Of a DNA stretch of 9,239 nt, positions 1 to 5,617 are shown piece after piece. Within the stretch, counting starts at the first letter, position 1; the number at the start of each line of letters is the position of its first letter. The notes beneath the pieces were generated by a model. It ran no database searches, had not been told where the DNA came from, and saw nothing but the letters and a program-made list of their open reading frames with translations. Origin of the DNA: Flavobacteriales bacterium UBA3431 (GTDB taxonomy: Bacteria > Bacteroidota > Bacteroidia > Flavobacteriales > Schleiferiaceae); the NCBI GenBank assembly GCA_002381225.1, contig DFSS01000023.1, forward strand, positions 1-9,239, written 5' to 3'. A program made the translations under genes and the position numbers.

Positions 1-609
1 GTCAACAGCCCACGTTGTTGGAACGGTCAGGTCTTCTTTGGCTCTGCCGGATGTTCGGACATCCGTGCCGAAGTGAGCTTCGCCATCAACACCGACACAG
101 CTGTGGCGGTAGGCAGTGGTGTAGAGACCAACCCTGCTACGGGTCAGTTTGACTTTGACGCGACGGGTTCTAACGGCCACGTATTCAACTGGAGCTTCGG
201 CGATGGTGCGACGGGTACGGGCATGATGACCCAGCACAACTACGGTACGGCCGGAGTTTACACGGTGAGCTTGGTCGTGACGGATACCGTTTGTGGTACG
301 TCAGACTCTACGAGCTTCCAAGTAACCTCTACGATTAGCGTTGGTGAGAACGGCTTGAACCAAGTGGTTCGTGCCTTCCCGAACCCATCCAATGGTCAAG
401 TGGTTGTAAGCATCTCCGGCACGGAAGCCTTCGAAGGTTCGATTCAAGTGGTGAACGGCGTAGGCCAGATCCTCGTGAATGAGCCCGTAGCCAAGCAGGA
501 TGGCGTTGTAGAGATCCCGATGGATCTGCGCAACTTGCCGAAGGGTGTATACACCATCCGCTTGAGCGGCGAGCAAGGCGAAAGCAACCTCCGCGTGGTG
601 CTGCAATAA
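1..609 (+). CDS. Secreted PKD-domain protein with T9SS type A sorting domain (5' truncated)
   Basis: The frame is open from base 1, so the gene starts outside the window; the GTG at 73 is an internal valine codon, not a convincing start. The visible 202 residues hold a PKD-type beta-sandwich domain at about 45-110, with the core WSFGDG (64-69) and the strand YTVSLVVTD (87-95). A C-terminal sorting domain follows at about 121-202, with FPNPSNG (126-132) and GVYTIRLSG (182-190), ending LRVVLQ. In Bacteroidota such C-terminal domains direct export through the type IX secretion system, after which the protein is cleaved and anchored or released. The catalytic or adhesive part must lie upstream, so substrate and function cannot be stated. 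A strong terminator follows at 639-670. The family assignment is firm; the role is unknown. Confidence 0.9.
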   Translation, partial: VNSPRCWNGQVFFGSAGCSDIRAEVSFAINTDTAVAVGSGVETNPATGQFDFDATGSNGHVFNWSFGDGATGTGMMTQHNYGTAGVYTVSLVVTDTVCGTSDSTSFQVTSTISVGENGLNQVVRAFPNPSNGQVVVSISGTEAFEGSIQVVNGVGQILVNEPVAKQDGVVEIPMDLRNLPKGVYTIRLSGEQGESNLRVVLQ

Positions 610-638
610 GCCAGAAAGACGGATTTTTTATCCATACA

Positions 639-670
639 AGCCCCCGGCCCAGTGCCGGGGGCTTTTTTTT
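639..670 (+). terminator. Rho-independent terminator of the T9SS cargo gene
   Basis: A perfect 10-bp GC-rich stem (AGCCCCCGGC 639-648 with GCCGGGGGCT 654-663) closes a 5-nt loop. It runs straight into a T tract ending at 670. It lies about 30 bp after the stop codon of the upstream gene and separates it from the smr gene. Confidence 0.93.
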
Positions 671-676
671 GGCGCG

Positions 677-684
677 TACTTTTG
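677..684 (+). promoter_or_regulatory. -7 box (TAnnTTTG) of the smr gene
   Basis: TACTTTTG matches the Bacteroidota -7 consensus TAnnTTTG exactly. It lies 6 bp after the terminator T tract and only 4 bp before the ATG at 689. No clear TTG -33 element is seen at the usual 17-20 bp spacing; that position falls in the terminator stem. If the box is used, the transcript begins at or next to the start codon. Confidence 0.5.
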
Positions 685-688
685 GCCC

Positions 689-1234
689 ATGGGGCATCTG
701 TTTCAAGTGGGCGATTGGGTCACCTTTCTCGATGAAGTCGGGGAGGGGAAGGTCATTACTGTGCGCGGAGAAGATGTGGAGGTTCTCGCGGGAGAATTTA
801 CCCGGCTGTTTCAGGCTCACGAACTCATACATCGGGATGAAGAAGCGGTTCGAAAGATGGCCCAAGCGCCCGTGAAGCAAAAGGATTTGGACGTTCGACC
901 AAATGCAGAAATGCCACTGGCATCCAGCCAGCCGGCCAAACTAGGCCCCCTAGAAAAAGACCTCCATTTGCATGAACTGCCCCCGCTTCATCGAGAAGCC
1001 ACGGCCCATGAGAAACTGCTACATCAGCTCGACCATGCGCGAAGGGCCATCGTAGAAGCCAGGCGTCGAGGGGATCGACGAATAGTTTTAATTCACGGAA
1101 ACGGAAGTGGCCGGCTTCGCCATGAGCTGGAGCAAATGCTCCGAAAAGATGCCGGCCTACGCTACTTCGATGCCTCGTACCAACTCTTTGGGCAGGGGGC
1201 TTTGGAGGTGGAAATTTTGCACCGGTCAAAATAG
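689..1234 (+). CDS. Short DUF2027/Smr-domain protein
   Basis: The 181-residue protein opens with a DUF2027-like N-terminus (VGDWVTFLDEVGEG, residues 7-20), which supports the ATG at 689. It ends in a Smr (small MutS-related) domain at about 91-178. The domain shows the DLHLHEL start near residue 91, the core LIHGNGSGRLRHEL near 134-147, and a final GQGALEVEIL strand. Smr domains are nucleic-acid binding or nicking modules, and several family members act on RNA. The usual first-motif form is DLHG; here it is DLHL, so nuclease activity is doubtful. The linker between the two ends is short. As I recall, most Bacteroidota DUF2027/Smr proteins are near 350 residues, so this looks like a reduced version. 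It precedes rnpB, whose promoter overlaps its last codons. Target unknown. Confidence 0.88.
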   Translation: MGHLFQVGDWVTFLDEVGEGKVITVRGEDVEVLAGEFTRLFQAHELIHRDEEAVRKMAQAPVKQKDLDVRPNAEMPLASSQPAKLGPLEKDLHLHELPPLHREATAHEKLLHQLDHARRAIVEARRRGDRRIVLIHGNGSGRLRHELEQMLRKDAGLRYFDASYQLFGQGALEVEILHRSK

Positions 1235-1244
1235 ACTACCTTTG
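1217..1244 (+). promoter_or_regulatory. Bacteroidota-type promoter of rnpB
   Basis: TTG at 1217-1219 is followed by 17 bp and then TACCTTTG at 1237-1244, a complete match to the TTG-N17-20-TAnnTTTG pattern. The mature RNase P RNA appears to start 6 nt after the box, at about 1251. The -33 element lies inside the end of the smr coding region (stop codon 1232-1234). Confidence 0.88.
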
Positions 1245-1250
1245 TCGCTG

Positions 1251-1626
1251 CGTACAGCCGGCCTTGTCGCCTTGATTTTCAAGGAGGAAAGTCCGGACAA
1301 CACAGAGCACCGCGCTTCTTAACAGGAAGGCAGAGGACCCGCAAGGGGAGTCTGACAGCTAGTGCCGCAGAGAGGGAAACCGCCACGAGGCATCGATCGA
1401 GCAACGTGGTAAGGGTGAAAAGGTGGGGTAAGAGCCCACCAGCAGTTTGGGTAATCAGGCTGGCTTGGTAAACCTCGCGGGTTGAAATGCCACGTAGACC
1501 GATGCTTGAGGGCTGCTCGCCCAATGTCGGAGGGTAGGCAGATGGAGCAAGTGGGTGACTGCTTGCCTAGATCAATGACAAGGACGTGTTTCGGCACGGA
1601 CAGAATCCGGCTTATACGGCTGTACG
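1251..1626 (+). ncRNA. rnpB: RNase P RNA (bacterial type A)
   Basis: This is the catalytic RNA of RNase P, which cuts the 5' leader from tRNA precursors. The universally conserved P4 strands are present: GAGGAAAGTCCGGAC at 1284-1298 and ACAGAATCCGGCTTA at 1600-1614. The conserved specificity-domain segment GGTAAGAGCCCACC lies at about 1427-1440. The ends are fixed by a perfect 10-bp P1 helix pairing CGTACAGCCG (1251-1260) with CGGCTGTACG (1617-1626). The roughly 376-nt length fits type A. Seven T residues (1627-1633) follow P1 directly and probably serve as the terminator tract. It sits between smr and the RNA helicase gene, each with its own promoter signal. Confidence 0.97.
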
Positions 1627-1639
1627 TTTTTTTCTCACT

Positions 1640-1666
1640 TTGGCTCGGAAAAGCCGCCTACCTTTG
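1640..1666 (+). promoter_or_regulatory. Promoter of the DEAD-box helicase gene
   Basis: TACCTTTG (1659-1666) matches TAnnTTTG exactly and is the same octamer as in the rnpB promoter. TTG at 1640-1642 is the likely -33 element, with a 16-bp spacer, one short of usual. The ATG at 1684 follows 17 nt after the box, so the predicted leader is only about 10 nt, with no Shine-Dalgarno sequence. Confidence 0.78.
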
Positions 1667-1683
1667 CACACTTAAATTTCCCT

Positions 1684-3510
1684 ATGACTTTATTCAACAC
1701 CCTCGGGCTCAACCAGCCTTTGCTTGACGCGATTGACGCTTTGGGCTTTACCGAAGCCACGCCGATTCAGGCTGAGACCATTCCTGCCTTGTTGGCAGAC
1801 GAGGGAAAACGCGATTTGATCGCATTGGCCCAAACCGGAACCGGTAAAACGGCCGCTTTTGGATTGCCCCTATTACAAATTTTGGATGGCCAACGTGGCG
1901 CTGAGCCCAAAAAGCCCAGCGTCCTGATTCTCTCCCCCACGCGTGAACTCTGTGTTCAGATTGCCGGCGAAATGGAGAAGTATGCCGCAAACATGCGTCA
2001 CATTCGGCTTTTGGCCGTTTATGGCGGTTCGAGTATTCGTACCCAACAAACCGCCATGCGGAAAGGTGTGGACATTCTAGTCGCTACCCCAGGTCGTATG
2101 ATGGATTTGGCCCGCCGTGGCGATGTTCAATTTGACGCCCTGCAAACTCTGGTGCTAGACGAATCCGATGAAATGCTCAACATGGGCTTTTTGGACGATG
2201 TCCGAGAGGTGTTGGAGCAGGCTCCAGATGGTATGAATACATGGTTGTTCAGTGCCACCCTACCCAAGCCTATCGAGAAGATCACCAAAGAATTCATGGA
2301 GGATCCCATTCGGGTCCAAATTGGTCAGCGCAATATGGCATCTACTCAGGTAGAACACTTTGCATTTTTGACTACCCGTGAAAATCGTTACAAGGGCTTG
2401 CGTCGACTGATTGACAGTTCTCCCGGTATGTATGCTATGGTATTCTGCACCACGAAAGTGGAAACCCAAGAGACGGCTGAAGCCTTGATTGGGGATGGGT
2501 ATACGGCTGCAGCCCTGCACGGGGACCTATCTCAGCAGCAACGTGACTTAGTCATGCATGCGTTCCGTACCAAGCAAGTTCGCTTGTTGGTGTGCACAGA
2601 TGTTGCCGCACGCGGTATCGATGTGAAGGATATCACCCACGTGATTCACCACCGCCTGCCGAACGACTTGGAGAGCTATAACCACCGCTCAGGCCGAACC
2701 GGCCGTGCAGGAAATACGGGCATCTCTTGGGCGATGGTCACGAATGCCGAAGCGCGCAAGCTCACCGCCTTGGAGCGCGAAATCAAACGCGAAATCAAAC
2801 GTGCCCAATTCCCATCACGCAATGATGTGGTCTTAGGACAGCTGCAGTATTTCGCTCAAAAAGTGGCTGCTCAGTCTGAAGGCATGGAGCTCGTCGAAGA
2901 GCATGTGGCTTCTCTGATGCCCTTATTTGAAGGCCTTTCTACCAAGGAACTGGTTTCTAAATTCTTGGCGACTGAATTTGATGTCTTGTTCCGCCACTAT
3001 GCGGAGCACGTGGACCTCGACCTCAACCGCAATGAGCGTCGCCGCAACGAACGCGGGGACAATTTTGAACGGAGTGACGCAGATTCAGACCGCGGACCGC
3101 GCCATGCTGGCCGCGCCGACGAGCAGCGCTTCTGGATTAACCTCGGCGAAAAGCACGGATTTACGTGGCCTTTGTTGAAGGATTTCGTCCGCGAAGTAGG
3201 CCGCTTAGGGGACTTTGATGTTCAAGGAGTAAACGTGGGCCCTGCTCACGGCTATTTTACGGTTCCGGCAGGACGCGCCGAAGAAGTCCGTACTGCTATG
3301 GAGCAGTCCGAATTCAATGGCATTCGCGTCAAGCTTGACCCCGTAGAGCACCATGTTGGCCGTTACGACCGCCCACGTGACGACAACGGCAGCCGCATGC
3401 GCGGCCGCAGCGGTCGCCCAGGTGGTTTCCAGAAAGGCGGATTTAGTGGAGGGCGCCGAGATAGCGCTCGGCCTCCAGCGCGGCCATACAACCGGTCCCC
3501 GCGGCGGTAA
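1684..3510 (+). CDS. deaD: DEAD-box ATP-dependent RNA helicase with DbpA-type RNA-binding domain
   Basis: The 608-residue protein is an ATP-driven RNA-unwinding enzyme likely to act in ribosome assembly, mRNA turnover or cold adaptation. All core motifs are visible: Q motif (GFTEATPIQ 21-29), motif I AQTGTGKT 49-56, PTREL 85-89, TPGR 135-138, motif II DESD 159-162, SAT 190-192, TDVAARGID 305-313 and HRSGRTGRAG 334-343. A basic and acidic linker at about 446-480 leads to a DbpA/CsdA-like RNA-binding fold at about 482-552. The last 55 or so residues form an Arg/Gly/Pro-rich disordered tail. Motif II reads DESD in place of DEAD. The final 68 bp lie antisense to the end of trxB. The family is certain; deaD is used in the broad sense, since paralogues in this phylum are not sharply separated. 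Confidence 0.95.
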   Translation: MTLFNTLGLNQPLLDAIDALGFTEATPIQAETIPALLADEGKRDLIALAQTGTGKTAAFGLPLLQILDGQRGAEPKKPSVLILSPTRELCVQIAGEMEKYAANMRHIRLLAVYGGSSIRTQQTAMRKGVDILVATPGRMMDLARRGDVQFDALQTLVLDESDEMLNMGFLDDVREVLEQAPDGMNTWLFSATLPKPIEKITKEFMEDPIRVQIGQRNMASTQVEHFAFLTTRENRYKGLRRLIDSSPGMYAMVFCTTKVETQETAEALIGDGYTAAALHGDLSQQQRDLVMHAFRTKQVRLLVCTDVAARGIDVKDITHVIHHRLPNDLESYNHRSGRTGRAGNTGISWAMVTNAEARKLTALEREIKREIKRAQFPSRNDVVLGQLQYFAQKVAAQSEGMELVEEHVASLMPLFEGLSTKELVSKFLATEFDVLFRHYAEHVDLDLNRNERRRNERGDNFERSDADSDRGPRHAGRADEQRFWINLGEKHGFTWPLLKDFVREVGRLGDFDVQGVNVGPAHGYFTVPAGRAEEVRTAMEQSEFNGIRVKLDPVEHHVGRYDRPRDDNGSRMRGRSGRPGGFQKGGFSGGRRDSARPPARPYNRSPRR

Positions 3511-4378
3511 TCGCCTGGCGGTAGACCTTGTCTTGGACATCGCCCGCAGCAAACACGCCAGGTCGAACGGTTTCCGTTTTGCCTGGCGTTGTGATTAAGT
3601 AGCCGGTCTCATCCATGGCCAATTGACCTTTGAAAATGTCGGTATTGGGCTTGTGTCCGATGGCCACAAAGAAACCTTTTGCGGGGATGATGCGCTCTTC
3701 TCCCGTGATTCGGTCGCGCACTTTGACGCCTTCGACGCTTTGGTCGCCAAGGAGTTCCAATGTTTCAGTATTCCAGCAAACTTCAATGTTTGGCGTGTTG
3801 AGCACCCTGTTTTGCATGGCTTTGGAAGCGCGCATTTCGTCGCGGCGGACAAGCAAGGTGACTTTCGGGCAGAGTTTGGCCAAATAGGTCGCCTCCTCGG
3901 CGGCGGTATCGCCACCTCCCACAATCACCACATCGAGTCCTTTGTAGAAGAAGCCATCACAGACCGCACAGGCGCTCACACCAAAGCCCATAAATTTTTC
4001 TTCGGATGGAAGGCCTAGGTATTGGGCTGAAGCACCCGTGGAGATGATCACACTTCGAGCTTGCAATTGGGTGGTCTCATCGACAGTGATCGTATGCCAT
4101 CCGCCCACTTCTTCGCTGAAGTCTACGGCGCTGACTAGGCCCCAGCGAACATCGGTGCCAAATCGCTCTGCTTGTTTTTTCAAATCCTCCATCATGGCAT
4201 TTCCGTCGACGCCTTCTGGATAGCCGGGGAAATTGTCGACTTCGGTGGTTGTCGTCAACTGCCCTCCGGGTTGCAGGCCAACGTACATGACGGGGTGAAG
4301 GTCAGCACGCGCAGCGTAGATGGCGGCAGTATATCCGGCAGGTCCGGATCCGATGATGAGGCATTCGATTTGTTCCAT
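3443..4378 (-). CDS. trxB: Thioredoxin reductase (NADPH)
   Basis: The cytoplasmic FAD enzyme passes electrons from NADPH to thioredoxin. The 311 residues are typical of the low-molecular-weight bacterial type. Visible are the FAD dinucleotide motif GSGPAG (10-15), GGQLTTTTEVDNFPG (38-52), the redox cysteines in CAVC (137 and 140), the NADPH-binding GGGDTAAEEA (154-163) and the second FAD segment FAAGDV (277-282), followed by the conserved ITAAGTGCMAALEAERYL near the end. The ATG at 4378 is chosen because the family starts there and a -7 box lies 7 nt upstream; an ATG at 4411 would add 11 unrelated residues. The gene is convergent with the helicase gene and overlaps it by 68 bp, and is divergent from tRNA-Pro. 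Confidence 0.97.
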   Translation of the reverse strand: MEQIECLIIGSGPAGYTAAIYAARADLHPVMYVGLQPGGQLTTTTEVDNFPGYPEGVDGNAMMEDLKKQAERFGTDVRWGLVSAVDFSEEVGGWHTITVDETTQLQARSVIISTGASAQYLGLPSEEKFMGFGVSACAVCDGFFYKGLDVVIVGGGDTAAEEATYLAKLCPKVTLLVRRDEMRASKAMQNRVLNTPNIEVCWNTETLELLGDQSVEGVKVRDRITGEERIIPAKGFFVAIGHKPNTDIFKGQLAMDETGYLITTPGKTETVRPGVFAAGDVQDKVYRQAITAAGTGCMAALEAERYLGALH

Positions 4379-4385
4379 AGTGAGG

Positions 4386-4411
4386 CAAAAATAGGGCCTG
4401 ATTCCGCTCAA
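4386..4411 (-). promoter_or_regulatory. trxB promoter
   Basis: On the minus strand TATTTTTG (plus positions 4386-4393) matches TAnnTTTG exactly. A TTG (4409-4411) lies 15 bp upstream of it, slightly short of the usual spacing. Only 7 nt separate the box from the ATG. Using the 6-nt gap between the rnpB box and its RNA 5' end as a local guide, transcription would begin at or within a base of the trxB start codon. Confidence 0.7.
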
Positions 4412-4451
4412 ATTGTGCCCTTGAGTAGGTGCAAACTTTCTGGCTTTTGCA

Positions 4452-4459
4452 TATCTTTG
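4452..4459 (+). promoter_or_regulatory. -7 box of tRNA-Pro
   Basis: TATCTTTG is a full match to TAnnTTTG and ends 10 nt before the first base of the tRNA. No clean TTG -33 element is visible at 17-20 bp. The box is divergent from the trxB promoter, with about 58 bp between the two -7 elements. Confidence 0.7.
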
Positions 4460-4469
4460 CCGCCCTCCT

Positions 4470-4545
4470 CGGGATGTAGCTCAGGTGGTAGAGTACACGT
4501 CTGGGGGGCGTGTGGTCGCACGTTCGAATCGTGTCATCCCGACCA
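4470..4545 (+). tRNA. tRNA-Pro (anticodon GGG)
   Basis: A full cloverleaf can be folded. The acceptor CGGGATG (4470-4476) pairs with CATCCCG (4535-4541). The D arm is GCTC/GAGT. The anticodon stem CACGT/GCGTG encloses the loop CTGGGGG, with anticodon GGG. The T arm GCACG-TTCGAAT-CGTGT is standard. Discriminator A and an encoded CCA (4543-4545) follow. It decodes the proline codon CCC (and CCU by wobble). It has its own -7 box upstream and terminator downstream. Confidence 0.96.
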
Positions 4546-4557
4546 AAGGACCCCAAA

Positions 4558-4585
4558 CCCGCATCGAAAGATGCGGGTTTTTTTT
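4558..4585 (+). terminator. Rho-independent terminator of tRNA-Pro
   Basis: An 8-bp perfect stem (CCCGCATC 4558-4565 with GATGCGGG 4570-4577) closes a GAAA tetraloop. Eight T residues (4578-4585) follow. Flanking AAA/TTT can lengthen the stem. It separates the tRNA from the RNA-like region downstream. Confidence 0.95.
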
Positions 4586-4840
4586 GGTAAAAGGCCTCAT
4601 AACAGGGTGTTGCGTGATGGTTTGGGATGAGGATTTTCCCTAGGCTTTTGCGCTGCATGGACCACTCCTAGGCCGAGATGGGGCGGTCATTTGGCTTTTT
4701 TGGGTAGGTATCAGAACCCTTGAAGAGGCAGGGTCAATTCATTTAATGTTTAAACATGTAAAATCTAATATTTCTAACATGTTGAAAAACAGCATTTTGT
4801 ATACAGTAATAAATTTTTGAACAAACTTTTTAACAGGCCC
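4586..4840. other. Non-coding stretch with AT-rich repeats, no gene seen
   Basis: No plausible protein frame was found. The first 150 bp have ordinary composition and carry two copies of CCTAGGC (4639-4645 and 4667-4673). From about 4738 the DNA becomes strongly AT-rich. There it holds the 12-bp palindrome ATGTTTAAACAT (4746-4757) and two ACATGT sites (4754-4759 and 4777-4782) spaced 23 bp apart, the second inside the palindrome AACATGTT (4776-4783). These could be regulator sites for the putative RNA downstream, or simply AT-rich spacer. No copy of the tRNA 3' end that would suggest an attachment site was noticed. Confidence 0.5.
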
Positions 4841-4870
4841 TTGTTTTGTTTTCTAGGATATCTACTTTCA
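4841..4870 (+). promoter_or_regulatory. Possible promoter of the large structured RNA
   Basis: TTG (4841-4843) is followed by 19 bp and TACTTTCA (4863-4870), which matches six of the eight positions of the TAnnTTTG box, missing the final TG. The spacing is within the usual range. The first predicted hairpin of the RNA starts about 10 nt later. It is weaker than the promoters of rnpB, the helicase gene and trxB. Another -7-like sequence (AATTTTTG) lies in the AT-rich stretch just upstream. Confidence 0.35.
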
Positions 4871-4877
4871 TAAGGCA

Positions 4878-5545
4878 CAACAGCAACATGGCAACGGCCA
4901 CTGCTGGTCCCAGGGTGCGAAAGGGCCCGGGGATGTGTCTCAGAACCAGCGAGCTAACTGGAGGTTAATGTACCAAAAAGAATGCGCGTTGCACGAGAGT
5001 GAGTCCTAGAAATAAGACGGTTTTGAGAACTGCTTGGAAGAGTCTCCAATGATGGGCAACCAAAGGTGGAGAGGACGTACGAAGAATCGGAAGGTTCTTC
5101 CCGGGACTCGAAAGAGACCTGGCGTGGAACTCCGAAAGGAGAACGACGAAGTAACCCCAAGCAGCGCTGCTGTGAAACTGATCGAAAGGGCAGTGGATCA
5201 GTCGCCCCAGCGAAGCGCCTCGGCGCGGAGCTGCCTGCAAAGGAACCGAAGAGGCCGAAAGGCTTTCCGAGGACCCCCTGGAGTGCCAGGAGCCCAGCTT
5301 AGGCAGGGTGAGCGCAGAGCCATTGTGGCAACGCGGCCTTGAGACAGAGGTCGGCACCCTGAACCCACGCGGACAGAGTGTATGCCCAGCGGCAACTACC
5401 GGCTGGAACGGACGATGAAACAGGCGTCACGAGTACAGAGTAAAATCTGGAAATTTCACCGGGAGACCATCCTACGGGATGTCATATGCCAGGAAACTGG
5501 AACGTGAAAGGGCGATGTCTACGGGCGTCGCCCTTGTCTTTTGCC
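4878..5545 (+). ncRNA. Putative large structured non-coding RNA (about 670 nt), class unassigned
   Basis: The stretch carries no credible protein gene but very many local stems. Clear ones are: CAGCA/TGCTG (4881-4885/4902-4906) enclosing TGGC/GCCA; CCAG/CTGG (4946-4949/4958-4961); CTCC-GAAA-GGAG (5130-5141); ACTGATC/GATCAGT (5177-5183/5196-5202); CTGCCT/AGGCAG (5231-5236/5301-5306), closing a branch that contains GCC-GAAA-GGC and CCTGG-AGTG-CCAGG (5277-5290); CCAGC/GCTGG (5386-5390/5402-5406); CATCC-TACG-GGATG (5468-5481); and CCAG-GAAA-CTGG (5489-5500). Three hairpins are each followed at once by AACG (5142, 5407, 5501), and GAAAGGGC occurs three times (4919, 5184, 5506). A possible promoter precedes and a terminator-like hairpin ends it. 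Size, tetraloops and a nearby tRNA recall the ornate large RNAs such as GOLLD or ROOL, but I cannot confirm any family. A group II intron remnant is the main alternative. Strand is inferred from the promoter and terminator positions. Confidence 0.6.
5508..5542 (+). terminator. Terminator-like hairpin ending the putative large RNA
   Basis: A 10-bp stem pairs AAGGGCGATG (5508-5517) with CGTCGCCCTT (5526-5535), with one G-U pair and an 8-nt loop. GTCTTTT follows. The T tract is modest. It lies 76 bp before the convergent oxidoreductase stop codon and could also slow transcription from that side. Confidence 0.5.
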
Positions 5546-5617
5546 CCGAGTTTGGAAATGTACCCGCCCTGCAGGCATGCCTTCTGCAGTCCTTGCTCGG
5601 TTACGTGCTCGGAAAAT

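Noticed and set aside
335..880. Long minus-strand open frame across the end of the T9SS gene and the start of smr
   Set aside because: It crosses a strong terminator and two genes with clear family matches on the other strand; its translation looks like nothing known.
4379..4411. Upstream ATG that would lengthen TrxB by 11 residues
   Set aside because: The added residues do not resemble the family's N-terminus, and the extension runs over the -7 promoter box.
4639..4673. CCTAGGC repeated at 4639 and 4667
   Set aside because: Two 7-bp copies of a near-palindrome without further structure are not enough to call a repeat element.
5034..5342. 102-codon plus-strand open frame (and overlapping minus-strand frames) in the structured region
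   Set aside because: The predicted peptides are strongly basic, low in hydrophobic residues and resemble no family. The frames coincide with strong hairpins, as is usual for chance frames over structured RNA.
4915..5545. Group II intron, suggested by GTGCG at 4915-4919 and many GAAA tetraloops
   Set aside because: No reverse transcriptase gene, no recognisable domain V (a hairpin with AGC and GTT strands and a 2-nt bulge) and no clear 3' boundary were found. It stays as an alternative to be tested with the intron models.
4470..5617. Mobile element integrated at tRNA-Pro
   Set aside because: No integrase, transposase or phage gene was found, and no repeat of the tRNA 3' end was noticed downstream. 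The only hint is the odd composition of the RNA region.
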